From: Elusimicrobiota bacterium
GTDB lineage: Bacteria; Elusimicrobiota; Elusimicrobia; F11
Length of the DNA: 14,251 nt
Direction of reading: 5' to 3'
Assembly (NCBI GenBank): GCA_022709485.1
Contig: JAKLIS010000010.1
Span: forward strand, 1 to 14,251
Shown: positions 1-8,865 of the stretch, piece after piece
Numbering within the stretch: the stretch's first letter is position 1
How the letters are laid out: each line of letters begins with the position of its first letter
Notes under the pieces: generated by a model
Seen by the model: the letters and a program-made list of their open reading frames with translations, nothing else
The model's database searches: none
What the model was told of the DNA's origin: nothing
Position numbers and translations under genes: made by a program

Positions 1-74
1 TCAAGGGCGGGTCGATCTGTAACACCAGAAAATCATACATTCAAGCCGCATCACCTGTAAAAGTGTACATACAA

Positions 75-153
75 GGGTCGGGGTGAGGGTCCATTGGCGG
101 GAGAAGGTCGGGCCTGCCCGCCGTAGCCCGAAGGGCGAAGGGGGGTGAGGGTC
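75..153. repeat. Degenerate REP/MITE-like repeat fragment
   Basis: The 11-mer gggtgagggtc occurs at 81-91 and again at 143-153, bracketing a GC-rich segment that contains short inverted repeats (gcccgaagggc around 126-136). The motif cggggtgagggt at 80-90 is the same end motif that closes the intact inverted-repeat element at 12311-12323. I read this as a decayed or partial member of the same dispersed repeat family, lying upstream of the giant gene. It is too degraded to define exact ends. Confidence 0.5.
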
Positions 154-324
154 GATTTTTGTAACGAAAAGGTAACAAAAACACCCCCCCTTTCCCCGAG
201 GGTTTTTACAAGTAATTTACGACTATTTAAGGCCTTCTTAATCGAGGGGGTGATACCATTAAAGCATCGCGAAATTGGATTTGAGTCACATGGGTTAAAC
301 CAACCTTAAACCCTTTAAAAAAAC

Positions 325-330
325 CGGAGG
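325..330 (+). promoter_or_regulatory. Shine-Dalgarno site of the giant gene
   Basis: The sequence cggagg at 325-330 lies 9 nt before the ATG at 340. It is a near-consensus ribosome binding site and supports this start. The encoded N-terminus is a proper signal peptide, which agrees with the choice. Confidence 0.85.
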
Positions 331-339
331 ATCTGAAGA

Positions 340-3300
340 ATGAAATCGCGCACCTTAAAATGCCTCGCCGCCTCTATTGCCTTGTTATTATTTGCCTCAA
401 ACAGCCTTTTCGCTTACACGCTTGAGACCAATTTCTGGACAGACCGGAAAAAGGCTCAAACCGAACCCCGGGAAAACAGGGAAATTATGGAAATGGCCAG
501 CCTCCCAACCGACCTCAAAATTTTTTCTTCTCCGGTCACTTCTTCCTTTAAATCTTCACTTGTTAAACAATTGCCCTCTTCCATTTCCATGGCGCGCAAA
601 GCCCAATATGGCGCCATTTTAGAAGCTCTTCCCGCGAACGCCGGGACCGTGAGAAACATCATCACCCCAAAGGGACATTTCAGCGGAAAAACCATTGTCC
701 ACATTCAGGATGTCCACTTAAACCGCGAAGCTCAAGATAATATCGGACGGACCGTTGAGAAATTGGGCCGGACCGGGCAAGTGGATTTGGTGGCGCTTGA
801 AGGGACATTTGGGCGGGTCCCCCTGGAACCCTACCGAGCGTTTTCGGATAAAGACATCGTGGGCAAAGTGGCGAACTATTTAATCAAGAACAATAAAATT
901 TCCGGCGCCGTGTTGGCCGGGATGACCAGCGAAAACCCGTTTCCCGCCTTTATTGGGATCGACGACCGCGCCCATTACCAGGCCAATATAGAGGCCTATA
1001 AAAAGTCCGCTCCGCGCACGGATCGTTTGAAAAAAGAAATCCAAAAGTCTGAAAAAGATCTTGAGGCGCAGAAAAAATCGGCCTTTAACCCCGCTCTCGC
1101 GGCTTTTGATGACGAGGTGCAACAGTTCCGTCAAAACAATATTGAACTCGGATCTCACGTTCAGTTTCTTTCCAAAAACCAGCCTGACGTCTCAACCCCC
1201 TTAGAAATTTTCTTGGAAGCGTTGAACGCGGAGAAAACGCTCAATCTTTCTCAAGTTGAAAAAGAGAGAGCCCACATCATTGGCCAGCTCCTCAAAACAT
1301 TGAAGAAAGAACAAGTTTCTGAACTTGTTCAATATAGTGTTGCTTTCCGGCTGGGAAATATCCGCCACGGGGACTTCTTTCAATATCTTGAGAGTCTTTG
1401 CGAGAAAACCGGAATCCATCTTTCCAAGTTTCCCGCCATGAAGGCTTATGTTCAATATGTTCTTCTGGCGGACAATATTCAGCCCGAGCTGGTTCTACAA
1501 GAAGTTAAAAAATTGGAGCTTGAGGGCTACGCCTCCCTGGCCAAAACACCCGAAGAAAAGGATCTCGTGGCTCAAGCGGATTATCTTTATCTCGCCGGGA
1601 AATTAGTGGATTTTGCGCTCACACCGGAAGAATGGGGGGAATATAAAAAAACAGTGCCTAGTGCCTTGTGCCAAGTGCCTGGTAAAGACATGAAAATAAC
1701 CAGGCACCAGGAACCAGGCACTAGGCACTTCTTCAATTTATCTTCTTTCGAATCCTTCTACCGCGAAGCCGAAGCCCGAGACCAGTCCATGACTCAAAAC
1801 CTCCTGGCCGCCATGGAAGAAAGAAAAGCGTCGGTCGCCGTTCTGGTGACAGGGGGTTTTCACGCGAACGGCATGCAAAAACGCCTTCAAGAAGCCGGCG
1901 CGGCCATCCTTTCATTTGTCCCTCGCATCACGAAGGTTGAAGAAGAAAACGGGACAAGATATTTAAGCGTTTTCACTCAGGAAAAAACCCCTCTCGACAA
2001 ACTTTTTGAGGGTGAAAAACTTTTTGTGACCCCTAACCCGGCGGCTTTTTACGGGGCCTCTGCATTGCTTGCTGGGGGAAAATTCGCGAGCGGAACTTTG
2101 AATCCTCTTTCCGAAACCGAAGTAAAAGGAATTGAACCCGGATTCATCCAGACCGTCACTCCGGGCCCTGAAGGATCCAATACGGCCAAAGTTCAAACAA
2201 TCGAAGGAACCTTTTTAACTGACTCAAACTTGGAAAATGTGATTTTTAAACCAGGGGTCGAAAAAAGAAACGGCACTTCAATCCTGGCTATCATTACCAG
2301 CATTTCCGCCGTTTTCGGATTCGCCTCGGTATCAATTTTTGGATTGTTTGACTGGGAAAGTTTGTCTGGAATATTTGGAGTTATCAGCGCCATCGCTTTG
2401 TTGCTCTTGCCCTTTTTCTTGATTGAGAATCTCGATCAAAACGTAAAAAACAGGAAGGAAAAAGCCAAAATAAGACATTCCTATCGGCCAAAAACCTCTA
2501 GACACAAAAGCGATATTTCAAGAGTAAATCCTAGGATGAACAATGGGCGAATTCGTTTCTATTCAATTCATTTGGCTCTTTCCATCTCCTCCAGTATTCT
2601 GGGCCTGTCTTCCCAACCCATTGCGGCTCAGCCTATTCCTCAAAATTACAATCAAGTGGAGCATCAGCCTGCGTCCCCAATTCATCTTAAAAACACAGGA
2701 CGAGAAAACTTTCCCGTCCAATCTCTCTTTCCTGGACGATCTCAAACCTCTCAAGTGTCGAAAACTCAGTCGGATGATCTTTCGTGGGGGTGGATAGTTG
2801 GATCTATCGGCGCGGTGTTGGCGCTGTTGCTCCTCAAATCCAATTCCAATGCCGACGCCGTCCGAAAACGCACCCTGTTAAAAAAGCCTATCTCCAGTTT
2901 AAGACTAAGCCAGGGTTGCCTTGCCCGGTTGAAACGGCTTGAAAAAGGCACCGTGCGTGAATTGGTTACTTATACGGAAGCCCAATTGCGTCAGGATGGC
3001 ATGGGCGGTTATATTTCCGAAATTTCAACCGCATTGGGATCCATGGGTTTGAGATTGGGAATGTCGATGAGCGAAGTGAAAGACATTGAAAACCCAGGGT
3101 TCGCCGCCGCGTTCGCGAGAAATTTTGCGCGCCTCTTCATTCCTTTCTTTTTGGCTTCGACCCTTTTTGGATGCGCCAGAGACAGTGATTTGCCCAAAAG
3201 AACCCCCGCCGAGATAGCGGCCCTTGAATTACAAGAAAGGCGTTCACAGCTCCTGAAACAAATCACTACCGCAAGAGAAGCCAAGCACGATGAAAAAGTT

Positions 3301-6300
3301 TTCGATCTTTTATTAGAGTATCGGAAAGTCGTCTCTCAGATCACCGATAGGAAAAAGAAATCAGAAAGTCTGGCCAGTGTTGCCGCAATTCTGGCAGAAG
3401 TAGACAAATCGGCGGAAGCCCGAAAAACAATAGAGATGATTCCTGATCCTGCTATTAAAAAAGATGCTATCGAAACCGTGGCAGGAATATTAGCTAAACG
3501 GGTTCCTGAGGAAACAAGTGAGACCACGGGCGTGCAAGCCGAACCCCAGAAAAATATTCCTGAAAAAAAGAAAGAAGAATCTAAATCAGCGACCAATAAC
3601 GTTCCCGTTAATCCCGCGCCCCAAAAGACGGCGCCCGAACAAAAAACTATCCCCGCAAAAGAAGTTAGGGAGGATAAAAAGCCCGCCGATGCCACCGAAA
3701 ACTATGTCCCCATCTCCGATCCAAGAGAATTTGCTAACAAAATTGCCCAAGGCCTTTTGAAAAATGCGAACGAAGAAACAGGTCTCATTCCCAGCCATTT
3801 CGGCCATCCGGGATATGAAAACATCGCGTATCTTTATGACCTGGCCCACAACGCGATTGAACTGAAACTCACCGGCCACATCCACGAAGCTCGCAAAATC
3901 ACCGATTACCTCGCGGCGCGGCTCCGCATTCCGGAGGACACCGTGGAAAAATCAAAAAATCTTCATGGGACCTATGGAATCCGAATGATTGTGGATTTGG
4001 AGGAGTACAGAGTAAAAGGGCTTGTGAACGCTTTGGATGTGCGAAACACCTCCACCGCAGGTCAAGGCAGTTTGGAATATTTAACAACCCCGGGCCCCAT
4101 GGCTTGGATGGGACTCGCGTTTCTTCACATTGATCCCAAAGAATATTTGACTGAAGCCATTCAAATGGGAGAAGGCCTTCTTCTTATGATGGATGAAAAG
4201 GGCGGGATCAGAGACGGAAATAGAGGTCCCAACAACATCCATGTAGAACCTCACATGGATAGTTATGCTCTGTTTCGCGCGCTGGCTCAAATAACCGGAG
4301 ATCAAAAATGGAAAGAGGCCGAGGATAAAACCCTCGCTTGGTTTTTGAATAACGCGTTAGACCCAGAGAAAGGAACTATTTATCAAGGGATTTGGGACGG
4401 CCGCCCCAGTCCCCCTCATGCAACCGACGCTTACACATGGTCCATCGCCTCGGCGCACGAGCACCTCTCTTTGGATACTTTAAAAAAACTCATCGCCACC
4501 GTTGAAGCAAAAAGCCTGGTTAATATCACCTTTACACGGCCAGATGCAAAAACCGTTCAAGTGATTATGTCTGATTTCACCGATCCCAGCGACCCTGAAG
4601 TTCAAGCTCCCTCTCAAAGTTTGTTTGATGGAATTCATCGGGGTGAGTACCATCCCGCGGGATCCGCCGAATGGCTCGCCGGCTATATCTTAATGTTACA
4701 GGTGGCCGCGGTAAAATCCTGGGAAGCGGGTGACAAAGAATACGCCATTGCCGCCAAATCCAAAGCCAACGCTCTTTTGGAAAATGCCGCCGAGTCATTC
4801 CACGAGTATGAAGGCGGTCGTTATGCTTCTTATGCCACCGGTCAATGGCTGGCGACCGCCTTTAATTGGCGAACTCCCCTATGGACCCATCCCGGCGATG
4901 GCAGCACGTCCAGCGCCTGGTTCATTTTTGTCCTTTTGGGCTTCAATCCCTTTGATGTCATTAATGGAGATAAATTAGCCCGAGAGCTGGAAGAGATTCC
5001 GACTTTGCCGAGAGAAGAAGCCCTGGAACTTCTGCGGAAATCCGTCGTGCATCCTCCCTTCATCGAAAAAGGACCCCAAGATCTTCCCAAAGAACTTTTC
5101 ACCGTGGATCAACCGGCTTGGTTTTTAAATGAGGCGGGACAACATGGCGGCGCTTGGGGAGCCTTGAATGACGCTCGAAAGACAGGAGATAAGGAAATTT
5201 ACCAGGAGGCCATTGTGTGGGCCTCTTCCGCATTCGATAAGTGGGGACGTCTGGCAGAACAGGAAAACCGGGTTAAATCCGAGGAAGTCAACGGAATTGT
5301 CAAATCCGTATGGGGAGATGAAAAAAATAATGACTCCACATCTTCCGTTTACCAAACTATTTGGCGCTACCCCCTCTTAAATGAAATCACATCGGCGGTT
5401 TGGGTTTTGGCCCAAGCCCATTTTGACTTGGGACAACCGGAAGAAGCGGAAAAGTGGCTCAACTGGTTGGCCGAATACAATCTAGGCCAAATTCATTCTC
5501 CTCAAGCCAGGGCATACTGGAATCCCTGCAAATCTCTTGAATCAGGGGAAGAGGAGATGGAATCTTTATTTAAAAAGGTCTTAAGAGATCGAGGAATGGG
5601 CTCTGCTCAACCGTCTGAAGTCCCTGTCGAAGAGATCAAACTGAAGTCTAACGGTGATGTGAAGTTTTTTCCGGATCTCTCTTCGAATGATGATGAAAAT
5701 GTTCAAGAAAATCCTTCCGATGACACCAAAGGCATGGGCGAAAATGCCGCGGAAACTCCTCAGGATAAACCGGCGACCCTTGAACGCGGGAATGCCCCTA
5801 TTTCCCTGTCGAGCCCTTATTTGTCCAATCCCGGTGACAATTGGTTCGGTTACTGGGCCAGGGTAAAAGAAGACGAAGCCCAAGCTTATGACAAATCAAA
5901 ATTCATTCTATACATCGTTACCGGAGGGGAATTGAACGCCCTAAAAGGCGGTCGCATTCAAATTAAACATGGAAAGGGCGAATTCGGCTTGTTTCTTAAA
6001 AAGGAAAAAAATGCCTGGACATTCACAAATGACGCCGGCCAGGAATTTAAAGGGGCGAAATGGGCATGGGTTGAGTTCAACAATCAACGAGCTCTTGGAA
6101 TTTTAATCACCCGCTCGGCTTCAAAAGTTGAGAACCCTCAAGAATTCCATTTTCAATCCGGCCAACAACAGAATGGAAGAAGGTTAGGGAACACCAAAAA
6201 TATTAGAGATATAAATATCTATGTCGAAGCTTTCGACTCGGAACCTTCCGCCTTTGCGCCAAAAGCCGATGCATCCAAAAAACCTTCTGTCAAATCTCAC

Positions 6301-8808
6301 GGATACCGGCCAATAAACCCAATCATGGTCGCCATGATGACAGGCGTTATGGGGATGTATCTGGCTGGGAAAAAAGGGCTGAAAATTGAAGCCAAGGGAC
6401 CTAAGAAGTATCACTCGATGGCGGGAAACTCAAATCAGAGAGAAAGGAACCGCCCTAAGAAAGAAAAACTGTCCCGCTCCCCCTCCAAAAAACACAGGGG
6501 CCACCTTTTTTCTTCCCTATTGTCGGGCGGAATTTTACTCACGCTTTTGGAAAATGTCGGTTATTCGCAAGATAAATTATCTGTGCTTGCTTTTTCCTCA
6601 AATCCGGAATATTCGACCGTTCTGGGCTTTTTCCTCTTCAATTGGATAATTGTTGCGGTTTGCCTGACTCTCCTATTGTTTATATTCGCTTTCGCGACTC
6701 ACATCGCGTTAGGGACAGATCCCCGTCTTGAAAGGCTCATCCAAGCCCGGAAAGAGTCTCGCTTGGGGATAGAATCACCGATCCAAGTTGCTCATTCCGC
6801 GTTGGTCATGTCTCAAGAAACGCTGAGCGTCAATGTCCCCAACCCTTATTTGGTTTGGCGCGTGACCCGGGAACTCAACCAAGCGTGGCCCTTGATCGAC
6901 CCCCATTCTCGCGCCCAAATATTAACCGCCTTACAGGAGCAATCCGCGCGGCCTGGAATTTCTCCACGATGCGCGAAAATAATTTCTTCGTTTATCCAAT
7001 CCCACGCTCCGGTAAAAACGCCCGAGACCGGACATGACGCGCCCATTAATGTTAATCCGGATTCTTCAGGGGGGCCTTCTCGGGTGGTTGTGGGGAATGG
7101 AAATTTAATCGGGAAACCGGATAGACTAACGGCGGCTTTATACCCGGAGAAATATTGGTCAGAGCCATTCAAATTTAAATGGAAGCCCAGGAACTGGGGA
7201 GATAGAAATCCCGAGTCTCCATTGTCACCTGAACAACAAAATACCTTCGACAAGGCTCTCAAACTTTTAAGACTTAAAAATCCCAACTTGCTGGACCGCA
7301 TCTACACCCTTGGACCTTGGAAGATAGTGGAATTGGATTTTGTAAAAGATTCTTCTAAAAAAACCCTTATTTCAAATCTTGGCGAAGGAAAATTAGAAGT
7401 GAATATGCGGATTTTTGATCTCAATTACGTGGCCTTGGCCATCCTCATCAATCATGAGTTTAATAGGGACGAATTTAGAGCCCTTGATAATGATTTAACC
7501 TTCTTTGAAAACCTCAAAAGGGATGTGGAAGAAAACCAAGGATTCAGCGTAGAGGGTGGTTTTAAAGAGGCTTTTCTGGAAGTGGCAAATTCCAGGGACC
7601 GTTATTTTTCTTTCCTTAAAAAATGCCATTTACTGCAAGGCCATGAAAGGAAACAAGTGATTGCCGCCTTTATAATCAAACACGAATTCCTAAATCTATT
7701 TAAAGTACTTAACCAATCGAAGGAAGGCCTTGCCCGTTTGTCCAGGTTCATTAACATCCTCAAAATATTATTTCCCAGCCTCAACATTCAGATCCTCTCT
7801 GATATCCGAACCTTCTGGCAAGCGAACCTAGACTTACCAAGAGGCATGCAAGTGACGCCTCCATTGGTTCAATTCCCATTTCTGAAAAATTTAATAAAAG
7901 CCATCAAGTCCCTTGAAGATATGGGGGAAGAAACCATTGGGTTACTGAACCGCCTGGCTCAACATACAAACGGCAAAGGCCACGCCAATCCGGCCCAAAT
8001 GTCAACTCAAAAAGAAATACCCCCGGAACTGGTTAAACTGGGAGGGGTAATTTCCGAAGCGTTGGAAATGACAGAAAGGGGAAAATTTGACATTGAAAAA
8101 CTAGAAATCGAATTGCGTGAATTAATTCAGGTTGAATTGGTTGGAATAAACCCAAAACCGATTGACCGTCTTTATAATCTAACCCCGGAAGAGGCCGATA
8201 TGGTCGGCCTTGAAGTCAAGAAAAACTTGGAAAGAAAGAAAAGGCGAAGTTTATCACTCCAAAAAGGGCGTGAAACGCTCCTTAAATTGGAATTCCGCCA
8301 ATTTCAAACATTTGAAAATATTGCCCATGTAAATGATCTGGCCCTGGATGTGAGAGTTCAAGACGAATCTGATATTCCTGAGGCTGTCGAAACAATCGTG
8401 GCGGCACGAAAAGCCAAGGGGATCGATATCCTGTATGTCCCGGTCAAAGCCGGGTTGAAGGAAGGTTTAAAAAACGCGCTGTTGGCCAGTTTGACCGCCC
8501 AAAATCTTGATCCGGTGCAATTCAAAAAAATCGACTTTCTCGAAACCGAAGGGGGATTTTATAAGGATCAGGTTTTTGATCTCGACGTTCTTTTGCAAGT
8601 GTTGGGATTTGAGAGAGCCAGAAACGCTTGCATAGGAATCCAAGGCGAATATAGTTTAAAAAAAGAAACATGGGATTATTATTCACCCGCGCATGTGAGG
8701 CTACTGGTCTTATCGGAATTATTGGAGGGAATCTTTAAAGCTGTTGAAGTGGAACATGATTACCTTCAAACCATCGACCGCATTTTAAAACCATCAACAC
8801 AGGCGTAA
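340..8808 (+). CDS. Giant exported multidomain protein, ChaN-like plus alpha/alpha toroid
   Basis: The 2822-residue product has a Sec signal peptide at residues 1-25 (basic start, hydrophobic core, SLFA end). Residues 118-532 resemble the ChaN/TraB/EreA fold: HIQDVHLN at 121, VALEG at 151 and TGGFHANG at 504 fit the family's H, E and GxxH motifs. Two membrane spans lie at about 648-695, followed by signal-like segments at 733-764 and 926-945 (the latter ending LFGC) and an anchor at 816-833. Residues 955-1055 are helical and repeat-like, and 1056-1120 form a P/K/E-rich linker. Residues 1121-1745 look like an alpha/alpha-toroid glycosidase-type domain, with W, H and D-rich loops near 1251, 1302, 1360 and 1516. 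Residues 1820-1965 are beta-rich and perhaps carbohydrate-binding. A further signal-like segment (2052-2076) and anchor (2095-2122) precede a helical C-terminus of unknown family. Codons 438-464 derive from a palindromic repeat. An exported or envelope location is inferred; the substrate is unknown. Confidence 0.93.
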   Translation: MKSRTLKCLAASIALLLFASNSLFAYTLETNFWTDRKKAQTEPRENREIMEMASLPTDLKIFSSPVTSSFKSSLVKQLPSSISMARKAQYGAILEALPANAGTVRNIITPKGHFSGKTIVHIQDVHLNREAQDNIGRTVEKLGRTGQVDLVALEGTFGRVPLEPYRAFSDKDIVGKVANYLIKNNKISGAVLAGMTSENPFPAFIGIDDRAHYQANIEAYKKSAPRTDRLKKEIQKSEKDLEAQKKSAFNPALAAFDDEVQQFRQNNIELGSHVQFLSKNQPDVSTPLEIFLEALNAEKTLNLSQVEKERAHIIGQLLKTLKKEQVSELVQYSVAFRLGNIRHGDFFQYLESLCEKTGIHLSKFPAMKAYVQYVLLADNIQPELVLQEVKKLELEGYASLAKTPEEKDLVAQADYLYLAGKLVDFALTPEEWGEYKKTVPSALCQVPGKDMKITRHQEPGTRHFFNLSSFESFYREAEARDQSMTQNLLAAMEERKASVAVLVTGGFHANGMQKRLQEAGAAILSFVPRITKVEEENGTRYLSVFTQEKTPLDKLFEGEKLFVTPNPAAFYGASALLAGGKFASGTLNPLSETEVKGIEPGFIQTVTPGPEGSNTAKVQTIEGTFLTDSNLENVIFKPGVEKRNGTSILAIITSISAVFGFASVSIFGLFDWESLSGIFGVISAIALLLLPFFLIENLDQNVKNRKEKAKIRHSYRPKTSRHKSDISRVNPRMNNGRIRFYSIHLALSISSSILGLSSQPIAAQPIPQNYNQVEHQPASPIHLKNTGRENFPVQSLFPGRSQTSQVSKTQSDDLSWGWIVGSIGAVLALLLLKSNSNADAVRKRTLLKKPISSLRLSQGCLARLKRLEKGTVRELVTYTEAQLRQDGMGGYISEISTALGSMGLRLGMSMSEVKDIENPGFAAAFARNFARLFIPFFLASTLFGCARDSDLPKRTPAEIAALELQERRSQLLKQITTAREAKHDEKVFDLLLEYRKVVSQITDRKKKSESLASVAAILAEVDKSAEARKTIEMIPDPAIKKDAIETVAGILAKRVPEETSETTGVQAEPQKNIPEKKKEESKSATNNVPVNPAPQKTAPEQKTIPAKEVREDKKPADATENYVPISDPREFANKIAQGLLKNANEETGLIPSHFGHPGYENIAYLYDLAHNAIELKLTGHIHEARKITDYLAARLRIPEDTVEKSKNLHGTYGIRMIVDLEEYRVKGLVNALDVRNTSTAGQGSLEYLTTPGPMAWMGLAFLHIDPKEYLTEAIQMGEGLLLMMDEKGGIRDGNRGPNNIHVEPHMDSYALFRALAQITGDQKWKEAEDKTLAWFLNNALDPEKGTIYQGIWDGRPSPPHATDAYTWSIASAHEHLSLDTLKKLIATVEAKSLVNITFTRPDAKTVQVIMSDFTDPSDPEVQAPSQSLFDGIHRGEYHPAGSAEWLAGYILMLQVAAVKSWEAGDKEYAIAAKSKANALLENAAESFHEYEGGRYASYATGQWLATAFNWRTPLWTHPGDGSTSSAWFIFVLLGFNPFDVINGDKLARELEEIPTLPREEALELLRKSVVHPPFIEKGPQDLPKELFTVDQPAWFLNEAGQHGGAWGALNDARKTGDKEIYQEAIVWASSAFDKWGRLAEQENRVKSEEVNGIVKSVWGDEKNNDSTSSVYQTIWRYPLLNEITSAVWVLAQAHFDLGQPEEAEKWLNWLAEYNLGQIHSPQARAYWNPCKSLESGEEEMESLFKKVLRDRGMGSAQPSEVPVEEIKLKSNGDVKFFPDLSSNDDENVQENPSDDTKGMGENAAETPQDKPATLERGNAPISLSSPYLSNPGDNWFGYWARVKEDEAQAYDKSKFILYIVTGGELNALKGGRIQIKHGKGEFGLFLKKEKNAWTFTNDAGQEFKGAKWAWVEFNNQRALGILITRSASKVENPQEFHFQSGQQQNGRRLGNTKNIRDINIYVEAFDSEPSAFAPKADASKKPSVKSHGYRPINPIMVAMMTGVMGMYLAGKKGLKIEAKGPKKYHSMAGNSNQRERNRPKKEKLSRSPSKKHRGHLFSSLLSGGILLTLLENVGYSQDKLSVLAFSSNPEYSTVLGFFLFNWIIVAVCLTLLLFIFAFATHIALGTDPRLERLIQARKESRLGIESPIQVAHSALVMSQETLSVNVPNPYLVWRVTRELNQAWPLIDPHSRAQILTALQEQSARPGISPRCAKIISSFIQSHAPVKTPETGHDAPINVNPDSSGGPSRVVVGNGNLIGKPDRLTAALYPEKYWSEPFKFKWKPRNWGDRNPESPLSPEQQNTFDKALKLLRLKNPNLLDRIYTLGPWKIVELDFVKDSSKKTLISNLGEGKLEVNMRIFDLNYVALAILINHEFNRDEFRALDNDLTFFENLKRDVEENQGFSVEGGFKEAFLEVANSRDRYFSFLKKCHLLQGHERKQVIAAFIIKHEFLNLFKVLNQSKEGLARLSRFINILKILFPSLNIQILSDIRTFWQANLDLPRGMQVTPPLVQFPFLKNLIKAIKSLEDMGEETIGLLNRLAQHTNGKGHANPAQMSTQKEIPPELVKLGGVISEALEMTERGKFDIEKLEIELRELIQVELVGINPKPIDRLYNLTPEEADMVGLEVKKNLERKKRRSLSLQKGRETLLKLEFRQFQTFENIAHVNDLALDVRVQDESDIPEAVETIVAARKAKGIDILYVPVKAGLKEGLKNALLASLTAQNLDPVQFKKIDFLETEGGFYKDQVFDLDVLLQVLGFERARNACIGIQGEYSLKKETWDYYSPAHVRLLVLSELLEGIFKAVEVEHDYLQTIDRILKPSTQA
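1653..1729. repeat. Palindromic repeat element inside the coding sequence
   Basis: Two 31-bp arms, 1653-1683 and 1699-1729, are inverted copies of each other with 27 of 31 positions matching, around a 15-nt loop. The arms consist of short gtgcc/ggcac words. The intergenic sequence 12067-12097 matches the complement of the right arm at 28 of 31 positions, so this is a dispersed repeat. Here it is translated in frame as about 26 residues (T438-H463) in a linker between LTPEEW and FESFYREAEARDQSM of the ChaN-like domain, and the reading frame stays open. This resembles the behaviour of Rickettsia palindromic elements, although the sequence is not claimed to be related. Confidence 0.85.
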
Positions 8809-8821
8809 ACTGACGGACCTA

Positions 8822-8839
8822 AGTAATTGGAGTAATTGG
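8822..8839. repeat. Tandem 9-bp direct repeat before the second gene
   Basis: agtaattgg occurs twice back to back (8822-8830 and 8831-8839), just upstream of the putative promoter of the solenoid gene. It could be a binding site or chance in AT-rich sequence. No regulator is identified. Confidence 0.4.
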
Positions 8840-8865
8840 GCGGTTTTCTTCCCCTAGGCTATAAT
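8836..8865 (+). promoter_or_regulatory. Candidate promoter overlapping the start codon
   Basis: A perfect TATAAT lies at 8860-8865 and overlaps the ATG at 8864. A plausible but weak -35 box, TTGGGC, lies at 8836-8841 with an 18-bp spacer. Transcription from it would begin near 8872, right at the second in-frame ATG (8873). No Shine-Dalgarno sequence precedes either ATG, so a leaderless message starting at 8873 would fit. This is inferred from sequence only. Confidence 0.45.

Larger units (their letters stand above)
1..339. other. Gene-free leader region with degraded repeats
   Basis: No gene can be supported here. The first 60 bases are open in one frame to a TAA at 58-60, but 19 codons are too few to assign to an upstream gene. 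The stretch 75-153 is made of GC-rich repeat pieces related to the element at 12100-12322. A shorter direct repeat (gggtcgat, then tgtaac a few bases on) occurs at 9-23 and 149-165. A G-run at 140-145 and a C-run at 184-190 could pair as a long-loop hairpin. From about 200 to 320 the sequence becomes AT-rich and is the likely promoter and 5' untranslated region of the giant gene, but no convincing -35/-10 pair was found. Confidence 0.6.

Noticed and set aside
1..60. Open frame of 19 codons ending in TAA at 58-60, possible end of an upstream gene
   Set aside because: Too short, with no recognisable motif, and it lies next to repeat debris.
281..309. Promoter TTGAGT - 17 - CCTTAA before the giant gene
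   Set aside because: Both boxes match the consensus poorly, so it was not listed as a feature.
241..320. Possible riboswitch (cacatgggttaaacc recalls part of a c-di-GMP-I aptamer)
   Set aside because: The rest of the conserved aptamer core is missing and no matching stems were found.
6846..7301. Minus-strand open frame of 151 codons
   Set aside because: It is antisense to the giant gene, has low-quality composition and no motif; it is a shadow of the real frame.
2536..8808. Internal translation starts at ATG 2536 (residue 733) or ATG 6418 (residue 2027), as separate genes
   Set aside because: The encoded N-termini look like signal peptides, but neither ATG has a good Shine-Dalgarno site and the frame is continuous, so one gene is the simpler reading.
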